DNA of 64,000 nucleotides from Pedobacter mendelii (GTDB lineage Bacteria > Bacteroidota > Bacteroidia > Sphingobacteriales > Sphingobacteriaceae): NCBI RefSeq assembly GCF_014635725.1, contig NZ_BMDJ01000003.1, positions 62,001-126,000 on the forward strand, read 5' to 3'. Made by a program: the position numbers and the translations under genes. Of the stretch, positions 9,588-18,814 are shown one piece after another; within the stretch, counting starts at the first letter, position 1, and each line of letters opens with the position of its first letter. The notes beneath the pieces were generated by a model. The model was given only the letters and a program-made list of their open reading frames with translations, searched no databases and was not told the origin of the DNA.

Positions 9588-12437
9588 TTATAATTTTATT
9601 TTAATGATGGCCGGTTTTAAACCATTTGACGAGGCTTTTAAAGTAACTTCTCCTGCTTCGCCAGTAGATTGTACAATAACCTGTGCCAAGCCGCTAAATA
9701 ATTTTCTTTTCCAGTCGGCAGCAGGTTTTAACACCTGAAATAAACCAGGATCAGCATTAATATTATCCCAGCTTTGAACTTTCAAAATTGGTGTTGCCAA
9801 TATAGCGATGGTATTTTTGCCAACTTTTAGTACTGATTTATCAAGTGTAAAAGCATTTCCTTTTTTATTTTCTGTAAGCTTATCGGCTATTTTTTTCCCG
9901 TTGATGTAAATAGACTGTTGTTTGCCTATGCTTTTATAAAAGAAAGTGATTTTGGTTGCATCATTCCAATCTTCCAAATCAAAGTTTCCTCTATAAATTA
10001 ATGCCTTAACTTTTTTGCCAAATTCCTGTGTTCTTTCCTGTTTAAAAGCATAATCCCAATCAGTTAAATCTGTAGTAAGTTCGGTTATATCATCAATATT
10101 TGAAATAGGTTTTTCTTTAAAATCGTTAATTTGAATTACATCAATATGCTCAATAAATTGGTCGGGCTCTAACGAGGTTGGGTTTCCATTACCAACACCA
10201 ATAATTTTGGCCGGGCCACTGATTTGAAAATCAATCTCATTAACCGCTGTTGGAACAGCCTGATTAGAAGCATCTCTAACATCAACCTTTAAAATGGCTA
10301 AAGTAGATTTTTCTATAGGTATCGCTTCCTGTATTATGGAAACATGGGTTGGATTTGAGGTTGTTTTAACTTCATCCGTTAATATTTTTTTACCATTTTT
10401 AAATCCAACTGCTTCCAGTGTTCCAGGTGTATAATTTACGGTCCAGTTTAAATGTCCGTTGGGTTCCATCCGCTTTTTACCTAAACTTTTTTTATTCAGG
10501 AATAATTCTACTTCATCGCAGTTGCTGTAGGCTTTAACTTCAATTGGCTTTCCTTCGCTCCCTTTCCAGTTCCAATGTGGCAAGAGGTGTAAAGTAGGTT
10601 TATCTGTCCACCATGATTTTAAGTACCATGTATTATCTTTCGGGAAGCCACATAAATCAACCATACCGAAATAAGAAACTACCGATGGCCATCCGAAAGG
10701 TGTTGGTTCTCCACGGTAATCAAAACCGGTCCAGATAAACATTCCTGCTAAATAAGGACGGGCGGCATAATGTTTCCAACCATCTTCTAAACTCAGGAAA
10801 TTCTCATTTTGCCTGGTATCGTAAGCAGCGAGTTCATGCTTTTCCATATTATTGCTGTACAAACCTCTGCTTGCTACTGTTGATCCTTCTTCTGTTCCCC
10901 AACTAAACTGTGCAGGATATTTTTTATGTTGCTCATCAGTGTTTTTTGTTGCTACATAATTATAACCAAGTAAATCAATAGTTGTCGAAATTCCATTACC
11001 AATACCTCCGCTTATGGCTGCTGTTATCGCCCTTGTTGTATCGATGGTTTTAGCGAATGCCTGCATGGTTTTAGCAATTCTGGCACCTGTTATATTGCCT
11101 TCAATATTCCATTCCTCATTACCGATAGACCAACTGATGATACTTGGGTGATTGCGATCACGAATAATTAGCTTTTTAAGGTAATTTAAATTCTGTTCGG
11201 TAATGCCCATCAAACGGTTTTCATCAATTACCAGCATGCCCAACCTGTCGCATGCATCTAGTAATTCTGGTGTTGGTGGATTGTGCGAGCAACGATAAGC
11301 ATTGCTACCCATTTCTTTTAGCTTACTGATTCTAAAATATTGTACCTCATCTGGTAGTGCCACACCAACACCTGCATGATCCTGATGGTTATTTGTGCCT
11401 TTAACTTCAACTCGTTTACCATTTAAAAAGAAGCCTTTATCAGCATCAAATCTTATAGTTCTTATTCCGAAGTTTGTTTTATACTCATCAATTACTTCTT
11501 CGTTTTTTGTTATAGTCGTTAATAGCTGATACAGATATGGATTTTCCAAATCCCATAATTGTGGTTTAACTACCGGAATATCTATGGTAAATTCCTTTTC
11601 TGTTAATGCATTCAATTCAATATTTTGGAGCGAGCCAGATGCGACAACCTTGCCTTTTGCATCGACAATACTTTGTTTGATATTAAATTTATCATTTTCT
11701 AGTGCATCATTTTTTAAGGTTACGCTTGCTTTTACAAGTGCCTCATTATTATTTATCGTGCTACGTACAAAGGTTCCATTCGGTATTATATGTAAAGGAG
11801 CAGTTTTATTAAGCCAAACATGGCGATAAATACCGGCACCTTCGTAAAACCAACCTTCTTCTATAGTTACATCAACACGTACAGCAATTACATTTTCACC
11901 TCCATAATTTAAATAATCTGTAATATCATATTCGAAACCATGGTATCCGCTTGGTTCAATACCCAGGTAATGCCCATTAACCCAAACGATTGAATTTCTA
12001 AAAACGCCATCAAAAGCTATGCTAATTTTACGACCTAAATCTTTAGCTGGGATAGATATCGATTTACGATACCAGCCTACACTTGCATCTGGAAAATTAC
12101 GACCAATAGCTTTAAAACCGTGACTTAAGCTTGCATTTTTATCAAAGCCTTGTTCAACTGCCCAATCATGTGGCACATTTAACTTCCGCCAGGTTCTGTC
12201 GTCAAAACCTGGTGCTGCGGCTCCATCTCCATAACCAGTTTTAGCCAGATAAGAAAAATAACCTGTTCCATTGTAAAAATCTTTTTTAACATCGTAAGGA
12301 TGCCCTAAGGCAAAACGCCAACCAGTGTCTATCAATATATGTTCACGCTTTAACTCAATTTTATCCTGGGCAAATGATGCGGTTGCTTGGCTCAATTTAA
12401 TCAAAAGCAAAAAAGCCAATATTTTATATGATTTCAT
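9588..12437 (-). CDS. GH2 family glycoside hydrolase with DUF4982-type C-terminus (beta-galactosidase type)
   Basis: A 949-aa exo-beta-glycosidase with signal peptide (to ATASFAQD). The sugar-binding domain contains LNVPHDWAVEQGF and VGWYRKSISIP. A GH2 immunoglobulin domain follows, then the TIM barrel with VEVKGTNNHQDHAGVG, YRCSHNPPTPELLDACDRLG, acid/base Glu in SWSIGNEEWN (near 440) and a probable nucleophile Glu in SWGTEEGST (near 515). After FGMVDLCGFPKDNTWYLKSW comes a DUF4982-like domain (VKAYSNCDEVELFLNKKSLG) and a further beta domain. This architecture is common in Bacteroidota beta-galactosidases. It differs from the other GH2 of the operon, suggesting different linkages. It lies 14 nt after the second GH-A gene. 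Confidence 0.91.
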   Translation of the reverse strand: MKSYKILAFLLLIKLSQATASFAQDKIELKREHILIDTGWRFALGHPYDVKKDFYNGTGYFSYLAKTGYGDGAAAPGFDDRTWRKLNVPHDWAVEQGFDKNASLSHGFKAIGRNFPDASVGWYRKSISIPAKDLGRKISIAFDGVFRNSIVWVNGHYLGIEPSGYHGFEYDITDYLNYGGENVIAVRVDVTIEEGWFYEGAGIYRHVWLNKTAPLHIIPNGTFVRSTINNNEALVKASVTLKNDALENDKFNIKQSIVDAKGKVVASGSLQNIELNALTEKEFTIDIPVVKPQLWDLENPYLYQLLTTITKNEEVIDEYKTNFGIRTIRFDADKGFFLNGKRVEVKGTNNHQDHAGVGVALPDEVQYFRISKLKEMGSNAYRCSHNPPTPELLDACDRLGMLVIDENRLMGITEQNLNYLKKLIIRDRNHPSIISWSIGNEEWNIEGNITGARIAKTMQAFAKTIDTTRAITAAISGGIGNGISTTIDLLGYNYVATKNTDEQHKKYPAQFSWGTEEGSTVASRGLYSNNMEKHELAAYDTRQNENFLSLEDGWKHYAARPYLAGMFIWTGFDYRGEPTPFGWPSVVSYFGMVDLCGFPKDNTWYLKSWWTDKPTLHLLPHWNWKGSEGKPIEVKAYSNCDEVELFLNKKSLGKKRMEPNGHLNWTVNYTPGTLEAVGFKNGKKILTDEVKTTSNPTHVSIIQEAIPIEKSTLAILKVDVRDASNQAVPTAVNEIDFQISGPAKIIGVGNGNPTSLEPDQFIEHIDVIQINDFKEKPISNIDDITELTTDLTDWDYAFKQERTQEFGKKVKALIYRGNFDLEDWNDATKITFFYKSIGKQQSIYINGKKIADKLTENKKGNAFTLDKSVLKVGKNTIAILATPILKVQSWDNINADPGLFQVLKPAADWKRKLFSGLAQVIVQSTGEAGEVTLKASSNGLKPAIIKIKL

Positions 12438-12451
12438 TTATATGTTTATCC

Positions 12452-14116
12452 TTATTTAATTAATAGATATTGAACTGAAAAAGGAGCAGATTCAAATTTA
12501 ATATTACCTGTAACCGTAGCAGATAATGCTTTTATTGCTGATGGATTTTCTGGTCCGCCAGCTGTAAATTTTGTAGTTTCTCCGTTTACGAAGACTTTTT
12601 GAGAGAAAGAGCCATTATCATCTCCTCCGGTTAAAGTGTAGAGGTAATATTTTTTAGAAGACTTATATTCGGATAAGGAAAGCTCAACCACCTGCTTCGA
12701 ATTACCTTTATTAACAAGGACAACCCCTACTGCTCCATTATTAAATTTTGAAGCATAAGTTAATATATCAGGATTTGTTATTGTATTGGCTTTAAGCAAT
12801 TCATCGCCAAAAAAACGCTGAAAATAAAACATATAATAATAAACTGGTCTTGGGTTCCAAAGCGGAACACCCGGTTCATCGCCTTTATTAAACATACCAT
12901 GATCATTACCTTTTGAGTAACCATTTGCCAAATCCCAGCGGCTAGCCATACCAAATTTTAAATTGGCTAATTCTCCTAAAACAATTGCAGCATGCATTCC
13001 ATTAATAAAAGAACATGATTGTTTAGAGCCCGTTGCAAAAATATTCCATTCTGTAAGTGCCAAAGGTTTCTCCGGAAGGTTGTAAAGCTTAGCCAATTCT
13101 TTCATATAGCTGGCCATTTTGCTGGTTTCTGTTTTGGCTGTATTTAAAATTATTTCTGGCGATGAATTTTGCTCATAAGGCGTAAAGTAACTATGCAGAA
13201 CATAATAATCAATAAAAGAACCAGCAGATTTTAATAATCCATCATTCCAGTTTTTCGTAATTCCGCCTTCCCACGATTTTTCTTTGGCTGTTTCGATAAC
13301 GACTGCACCAATAAATATTTCGGAGTTGATTTCTTTTGCGGCAGCTCGCATTGAATCGGCAAAAACTTTTAAGTGTTCGCCATAAAGTTTACCGGATATC
13401 AGTTCGGGCTGATTATCCTTATTTTTTGAAGTATCAATTTTATAGCCTGCTTGCCAGGTACCATAATTTTCGTTACCTATTTCCCAAAATTTAGTTTTTC
13501 CTTTATCGAAACGAACCCAATCTGCTGCCAAATGAGCGGCTTTTTGAACAGGATTATCGCTGGTTCCATATCGGGCATAGCTATAATTTACACAAATGAT
13601 GCCTGTACTATTGGATTCCTTAAGTAATTTATAATAGTTTTGTAAGGAGAGTGAAGTTGGACTATCATTAATCCCATACCATAAACGCTCGGGTTTGGGT
13701 ACTCTTTTATCACCATATAAAATAATTTCAGGAACATCTACAGGGCGTTTATCCCTGGATGAATTCCAAAAATAAACATTACTCAAATTTCCACCAGGAA
13801 AACGGATGATATTTGGCGAAAGTGTTTTAATATGACTCATTAAGGCAGGTTGATCAACAATTTGGGTCATGTAAGGATTTGCATTATTTCCATACAAAAA
13901 TTTAGAAACCCTACCTAAAGTGTCTTTATAACTTATATTAACAAAAATCGATGATTTGTTTAACGGTATAGCATGTTTTTTAGAACCAGGTATATCTACA
14001 CCTTTTTGGTTAATACCCTTAACAAAAAAGCCTTGAGTATTTTGGCAAAACGAATTTTGATAAAAAATAACTGAGAATAAGAGAATAAAGATGTAAGGTG
14101 ATTTTTTGTATATCAT
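12452..14116 (-). CDS. Clan GH-A glycoside hydrolase, GH51-like (putative alpha-L-arabinofuranosidase), copy 2
   Basis: A 554-aa exported enzyme, tandem paralogue of the gene just upstream (6 nt gap). The signal peptide ends near QNSFCQN. The TIM barrel carries NIIRFPGGNLSNVYFWNSS, CVNYSYARYGTS, then acid/base Glu in FWEIGNENYGTW (near residue 214) and the second catalytic Glu in ALTEWNIFATGS (near 357). A C-terminal beta-sandwich follows (GAVGVVLVNKGNSKQ, YYLYTLTGGDDNGSFSQ). The RFPGGN, GNE and TEWN pattern resembles GH51 arabinofuranosidases, but the exact family is uncertain. This copy lacks a lipobox and should be periplasmic. An endo-acting role cannot be ruled out, because the PUL has no other obvious endo-enzyme. 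Confidence 0.78.
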   Translation of the reverse strand: MIYKKSPYIFILLFSVIFYQNSFCQNTQGFFVKGINQKGVDIPGSKKHAIPLNKSSIFVNISYKDTLGRVSKFLYGNNANPYMTQIVDQPALMSHIKTLSPNIIRFPGGNLSNVYFWNSSRDKRPVDVPEIILYGDKRVPKPERLWYGINDSPTSLSLQNYYKLLKESNSTGIICVNYSYARYGTSDNPVQKAAHLAADWVRFDKGKTKFWEIGNENYGTWQAGYKIDTSKNKDNQPELISGKLYGEHLKVFADSMRAAAKEINSEIFIGAVVIETAKEKSWEGGITKNWNDGLLKSAGSFIDYYVLHSYFTPYEQNSSPEIILNTAKTETSKMASYMKELAKLYNLPEKPLALTEWNIFATGSKQSCSFINGMHAAIVLGELANLKFGMASRWDLANGYSKGNDHGMFNKGDEPGVPLWNPRPVYYYMFYFQRFFGDELLKANTITNPDILTYASKFNNGAVGVVLVNKGNSKQVVELSLSEYKSSKKYYLYTLTGGDDNGSFSQKVFVNGETTKFTAGGPENPSAIKALSATVTGNIKFESAPFSVQYLLIK

Positions 14117-14122
14117 GTAATA

Positions 14123-15880
14123 TTATTTTTTATCAACTGCAACGAAAACAACTGAACGCGGTGGTAAGGCAATTTTTATTCCACCATCAACCGATGCAGA
14201 TTTTGCTGTTAGAGTTTGATAATTTGTTGGGCCTCCAGAAACTCCGGTTGGCCCATTGTCGTTAACAAATACCTTTGCCGAGAATTCTCCATTATCATCA
14301 CCACCGGTTAAAGTATAATAATAATATCGTGTACCTGCTGCAAAATTTGAAAGATTAATGTTCGCGGTTTGAGTGGATGTACCTTTATTTACGACAACAA
14401 TACCCGCAGCGCCTGATGCAAAACCTGAAGCATAACTCACAACATCTGTAGAGCCGGATACACTTGAAGAAATCATCCTATCGCCAAAAAATTTCTGAAA
14501 ATAATACATGTGGTAAAATGCTGGTCGGGGTGTCCACTTCGTGGTACCATTGCCTTCATCGCCCAAACTAAAAAGGCCATGGTCATTTCCATCAGCGTAA
14601 CCATTAGCTAAATCCCATCGGCTTGCCATGCCATAGTTGTTTTTTATTAATTCGCCCAAAACCATTGTAGCATGCATACCGGCGATGTGAGACACTTGCT
14701 GCTTTGATCCTTCGGCAAAAATGTTCCACTCTGTCATAGCGATTGGTTTTAAAGGTGCGCCATTTTCCTGCGTCGTCTTTTTCATAAAATCCATAATGCT
14801 TTTAGATTCTGTTGCGGCAGTATTTAGAATAACTGAAGCCGATGAATTCTGTGCATAAGGTGTGTAATAGGTATGAACAATATAAAAATCGGCAGTATTG
14901 CCCGAAGCAGATAAAAAACCAGAATTCCAGGCTTTATCTACGGCATTGCTATTTCCGATGGATGCATCGTACTGAATAAGTTGTCCACCAATTTTAATGG
15001 TTACACCTAATTCTGCCGCAGCCTTTCGCATTGAATCGGCAAAAACTTTAAAGTGTTTTCCGTATAAAGCGCCATTAATAATTTCAGGCTGACCATCTTT
15101 ATTGTTAGCTGTATTTATTTTGTAGCCCGCCTGCCATGGTCCGGCATCTTCATTACCTATTTCCCAGTATTTAGTTTTGCCTTTATCAAAACGAACCCAA
15201 TCTGCTGCTAAGTGTGCGGCTGCCTGATCGGGATGTGCGCTTGTACCGTAACGGGCATAACTATAATTTACAGATATAATCCCTGTACTGTTTGTTTGTT
15301 GCAAAAAGCTATAATAGTTATCAACAGAAAATGTCCAGCTTGCTGTATTTTTACCATACCAATAACCTGCATTTACGGGAGCGCCAGATTGGTTATAAAG
15401 CATATCAGGTGCATCTGAAGGTTTCTGTCCGGGGCTGCTATTAAAGAAAAAAACACTCGAAATATTCCCACCAGGAAAACGGATAATATTCGGATAAAGG
15501 TTTTTTACATGATTAATCAGTACTGATTCATTAGCTAACTGACCAATGTATGGGTTTGTATTGTTTCCGAAAAGATATTTAGAAACTTTACCTATCGTTT
15601 CACTATAATCAGCATTTATGGTTACACCAGCTGATGCTGTTGGTTTAGCTACATCAACAAAACCTGGAGCAGCAAAACTTTTACCTTCCCAATTATCCAA
15701 AAAAAAGCCTACAGTTGTTGCAGTGCTTACATCTTTAGGTGGAATAATGGTAACTGTACCTGGTGGATTTACCTGTGGTATTTCCGGAATTGGAGCTATA
15801 GGACTTTTTTTACAGGCTGTAAAAGCTAAACAAACCAAAAGCATCCATCTGCCTGTATTCTTATTGTTTACAATTTTCAT
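14123..15880 (-). CDS. Clan GH-A glycoside hydrolase lipoprotein, GH51-like, copy 1
   Basis: The frame opens at 15940, but the ATG at 15880 is preferred because it gives a lipoprotein signal (MLLVCLAFTACKKS, Cys lipidation site). A proline-rich spacer follows (about residues 27-55), then a catalytic domain closely similar to its tandem neighbour: IIRFPGGNISSVFFFNSS, SVNYSYARYGTS, acid/base Glu in YWEIGNEDAGPW, second Glu in AMTEWNIFAEGS, and the C-terminal beta-sandwich YYYYTLTGGDDNGEFSAK. The lipid anchor plus spacer is typical of PUL enzymes displayed at the outer-membrane surface, where the first cut of the polymer happens. It is the first hydrolase after the SusC/SusD/binding-protein genes. 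Arabinofuranosidase is the default call; an endo-glycanase is the alternative. Confidence 0.78.
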   Translation of the reverse strand: MKIVNNKNTGRWMLLVCLAFTACKKSPIAPIPEIPQVNPPGTVTIIPPKDVSTATTVGFFLDNWEGKSFAAPGFVDVAKPTASAGVTINADYSETIGKVSKYLFGNNTNPYIGQLANESVLINHVKNLYPNIIRFPGGNISSVFFFNSSPGQKPSDAPDMLYNQSGAPVNAGYWYGKNTASWTFSVDNYYSFLQQTNSTGIISVNYSYARYGTSAHPDQAAAHLAADWVRFDKGKTKYWEIGNEDAGPWQAGYKINTANNKDGQPEIINGALYGKHFKVFADSMRKAAAELGVTIKIGGQLIQYDASIGNSNAVDKAWNSGFLSASGNTADFYIVHTYYTPYAQNSSASVILNTAATESKSIMDFMKKTTQENGAPLKPIAMTEWNIFAEGSKQQVSHIAGMHATMVLGELIKNNYGMASRWDLANGYADGNDHGLFSLGDEGNGTTKWTPRPAFYHMYYFQKFFGDRMISSSVSGSTDVVSYASGFASGAAGIVVVNKGTSTQTANINLSNFAAGTRYYYYTLTGGDDNGEFSAKVFVNDNGPTGVSGGPTNYQTLTAKSASVDGGIKIALPPRSVVFVAVDKK

Positions 15881-15911
15881 TTTGCGGAATGATTGAATTT
15901 GATAAAATTGG

Positions 15912-15935
15912 AGCAGACGTATATAAACGTCTGCT
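15912..15935. promoter_or_regulatory. Intercistronic hairpin between binding-protein and hydrolase genes
   Basis: A perfect 9-bp stem (AGCAGACGT at 15912-15920 with ACGTCTGCT at 15927-15935) and 6-nt loop lies in the largest gap (68 nt) within the PUL from SusC onward. On the minus strand it is followed by a moderately U-rich stretch (CCAATTTTAT). It may attenuate or stabilise the transcript so that SusC/SusD/binding protein are made in excess of enzymes. The structure is seen; the function is inferred. Confidence 0.5.
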
Positions 15936-15948
15936 ACCAATAAGAATA

Positions 15949-17184
15949 CTATCTTCTAGCTCTAACAATTCTGATGTTATCAATCGCTACATCAAACTTC
16001 GTAGTTACTGGCGTGGCGGTATCGTTTATGTACATGAAAACAAGCGGGCCTTTACCTGTATTATTTACTGTAGTTGCAGTTTTAATCAAATCATTTAACG
16101 TTGGTGCTGATGTACCCGTTCCTTCACCATTACTGGTTTTGGTTTTGAATTGAGTTAATGGAATGGTAACGGTATACCAGGTATCAGATTTAAACGGAAC
16201 AGGTGCTATTGCTTTCCAAGGCTCATAGCGTGCCAAATAAAGCCATGATCCTTCGCTACGACGAATCATCAATCCACCACCACCCCAAGGTTCTTTAACC
16301 GAAATTTCGAATTTTAACACATAACTTGAAACCGGATCTGCAAGATTGGCCTGCGGCACCCATTGAACATCGTTTAAATTAATAGAACGGTTTGGATCAT
16401 ACCAAGCATAATTAAAAGCAGATATTGCGCCTGTAAACATTCTTGCATATTTACCTGTTGCACCCGGATATAAAGTTTGGTCACTTATAACACTTGCGCC
16501 GTAACTGTAACTGTTTATGTCGTCGAAATTGCACAACATGCCTGTAACCTTATCATTATAAGAACTATAGGCAGTAGAACCACCTTGTGTTTTAACAATA
16601 ATATCGCCCGAGGTTGCTGATGAAGGGACAGTTACGGTACAAGAAGTTCCATCGGATTTAGACACAATATTAGTTCCATCGGCACCGCCAGGAAAAGTTA
16701 TATTGGTAATTAAATATAAATATTGGCCATATAAAGTAATGGTTTGGCCTGGTAAAGTATATTCATTGCTAACTGAAGAAACCACAGGTGGTGGTGGAGA
16801 TATTGGAAAGGTAAAACTGGTTTCGCCAAATTTGGTTACCAACCTGATGGTGTTTTCCTGACCTTTTGGTATGCTTGAAAATAAAATTGAAGGCACGGTT
16901 ACTACAAAATTATCATCACCTACCAAAGCTGAATTAAATGTTGCTGGAAAACCACTAAAATAAACTGCCGAAACTGTTTTTAAATTGGATCCCTGAATAA
17001 CAACATTTTGCCCAGAACCTACTTTTGTTAATGTAGAGTCGTTGGGAGCCGGAGTGATTGCCCTTAGTTTTGTGATTACAGGAGGTTGCTCATTATTTGT
17101 TTTTTTGCAAGCAGTTTGCAAGGCTAAAACCACCATCAATAACAGAAGGGTTAAGCTAAATCTGCTTTTTATAAGCTTTTTCAT
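15949..17184 (-). CDS. IPT/TIG-domain surface glycan-binding lipoprotein
   Basis: A 411-aa outer-membrane lipoprotein (signal with lipobox LALQTACKK). Two IPT/TIG immunoglobulin-like repeats occupy about residues 35-210 (VVIQGSNLKTVSAVYFSG, LPGQTITLYGQYLYLITNITF). A C-terminal ligand-binding beta domain begins near CNFDDINSYSYGAS and is rich in aromatic residues (FNYAWYDPNRSI, GGGGLMIRRSEGSWLYLARYEPW). This matches the surface glycan-binding protein encoded directly after SusD in many PULs, including the xyloglucan locus of Bacteroides ovatus. It would hold polysaccharide at the cell surface next to the SusC/D pair. It starts 29 nt after the SusD gene. It is non-enzymatic as far as the sequence shows. 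Confidence 0.85.
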   Translation of the reverse strand: MKKLIKSRFSLTLLLLMVVLALQTACKKTNNEQPPVITKLRAITPAPNDSTLTKVGSGQNVVIQGSNLKTVSAVYFSGFPATFNSALVGDDNFVVTVPSILFSSIPKGQENTIRLVTKFGETSFTFPISPPPPVVSSVSNEYTLPGQTITLYGQYLYLITNITFPGGADGTNIVSKSDGTSCTVTVPSSATSGDIIVKTQGGSTAYSSYNDKVTGMLCNFDDINSYSYGASVISDQTLYPGATGKYARMFTGAISAFNYAWYDPNRSINLNDVQWVPQANLADPVSSYVLKFEISVKEPWGGGGLMIRRSEGSWLYLARYEPWKAIAPVPFKSDTWYTVTIPLTQFKTKTSNGEGTGTSAPTLNDLIKTATTVNNTGKGPLVFMYINDTATPVTTKFDVAIDNIRIVRARR

Positions 17185-17213
17185 TATGATTTAATTTAAA
17201 ATTAAATTAACGG

Positions 17214-18797
17214 TTATTTATAATATGGTACAGCTGGCTGACTTAACAAAGGATTTGTTGAAACATCGGCCAAAGGGTATGGAAGTTTAAAGGAAGCATC
17301 AGTCGGAGTAGAAAACTGGTCTTCATTAACCCGTACGTTTGTTGCCGAGTTAAATGTTAACCTACCTCGATTCTGAGCCGCAATTTTGGCTATTGTTTGC
17401 GATGGATTGATATCGTGTTCTCTTAACAAATCGAACCAATATTGTCCTTCAATAGCTAGCTCCAACTGCCTGTCTACCAAAACATTTGCTTTCGAAATTG
17501 GAGCAACTCTGGCATCTACCCCAGCTCTGGCACGAACCAAATTGTAATATTTAACGGCCTCAGGATCGGATGTTGTCGCTGAATTACCTAATATTGCCTC
17601 TACATAAATTAGGTAAACATCCGCAAGTCTGAGCATGTAGGCTGCAGAACTTGTTGAAAGAGAATAAACCTGACCTGGATTATCATCATTGGTACCTACT
17701 ACATATTTTTTTACATGAGGTCTTTCATCAGTAACTCTATAGCCTCCATCTTTTTTTAACAACTCCGGATAAAAATCGCCGTTTTGCATAAAAGTCGCTT
17801 TGCGTCGTAAGTCCTTTACATCATATTTGTTATAAATATCTATACTTGGCGTATTCGCAGCTCCATAACCATCGCCAGCATTGGTTAACTTACCTTCTGC
17901 TGCATAATAACCCTGAGTACTATTACCAAGACCGTAGGAATTTGGACTTGCAATGAATTGCAAAGCAAATAAAGATTCCTCATTATTATTATTTTCTATT
18001 TTAAACAAATCGGCATAATTTGTTAATAATTTTAACCCACTGTTATTGCATACATCGCCAGCATATTTCTTTGCACTGTCTAATAACGCAACATCGCGTT
18101 GTCCATTACCTGTTCCAGTTCCATCATCTTTCAAACCAGAACGAGTTAAGTAGATTTTGGCAAGCATACCCTCTGCCGACCATTTATTTACTCTTCCCTT
18201 ATCTGGAACAGAGCGAAGATTCTGCGCTGCAAATTTCATATCCTCAATAATGAAACGATATACATCTTTAATAATATGTTTGTTAACCTGAGGTTGTTCT
18301 GCCAATGTACGGTTATCGGTAATAATGGGTATTTCACCAAAATATTGCACCAGATAAAAATAGGCTGTTCCTCTTAAAAACCGAAGTTCGCCAATGGCAT
18401 TATTTTTGGCTACCGAACTTACTGAAGCATCTGTATTTTGATTGATGTAGATAATATTCAAATTGCAATAGGCAATAATTTTGTAAAGTGAGCGCCAGGC
18501 TTCGTTTATTCTGGCATCAGAATTATTAACTGCAAAAGTAGAATACGCTACAAAGTTTGTTCTGGATAAGTTACCTGACATGGCATCGCCTAAAACTAAA
18601 ACAGACTTATCGTTAAAATCGAACCATGGAGTTCCGTAAAGTGCACCTGTAGCAAGACGCAAATCGCCTTCCGATTTAAAAAAACTTTCCAGCGTAACTT
18701 TATCCTGTGGTGTTCTATCCAGAAAATCTTTTTTACACCCGAAAAATGAGCTTATGCCAATCATCAGGGCTATTGTGAAATATATTTTATTTTTCAT
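17214..18797 (-). CDS. SusD/RagB-family nutrient-binding outer-membrane lipoprotein
   Basis: A 527-aa lipoprotein (signal MKNKIYFTIALMIGISSFFGCKK, lipobox Cys near residue 21), with the typical N-terminus DFLDRTPQDKVTLESFFKSE. It has the SusD TPR-like helices (ELRFLRGTAYFYLVQYFGEIPII, WSAEGMLAKIYLTR) and the C-terminal RagB/SusD signature (YMLRLADVYLIYVEAI, YNLVRARAG, RQLELAIEGQYWFDLLRE). It forms the lid over the SusC barrel and binds the incoming oligosaccharide. It starts 17 nt after SusC. The family is certain; the ligand is inferred from the neighbouring enzymes. Confidence 0.95.
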   Translation of the reverse strand: MKNKIYFTIALMIGISSFFGCKKDFLDRTPQDKVTLESFFKSEGDLRLATGALYGTPWFDFNDKSVLVLGDAMSGNLSRTNFVAYSTFAVNNSDARINEAWRSLYKIIAYCNLNIIYINQNTDASVSSVAKNNAIGELRFLRGTAYFYLVQYFGEIPIITDNRTLAEQPQVNKHIIKDVYRFIIEDMKFAAQNLRSVPDKGRVNKWSAEGMLAKIYLTRSGLKDDGTGTGNGQRDVALLDSAKKYAGDVCNNSGLKLLTNYADLFKIENNNNEESLFALQFIASPNSYGLGNSTQGYYAAEGKLTNAGDGYGAANTPSIDIYNKYDVKDLRRKATFMQNGDFYPELLKKDGGYRVTDERPHVKKYVVGTNDDNPGQVYSLSTSSAAYMLRLADVYLIYVEAILGNSATTSDPEAVKYYNLVRARAGVDARVAPISKANVLVDRQLELAIEGQYWFDLLREHDINPSQTIAKIAAQNRGRLTFNSATNVRVNEDQFSTPTDASFKLPYPLADVSTNPLLSQPAVPYYK

Positions 18798-18814
18798 CTC
18801 TATAAGTATTAATG

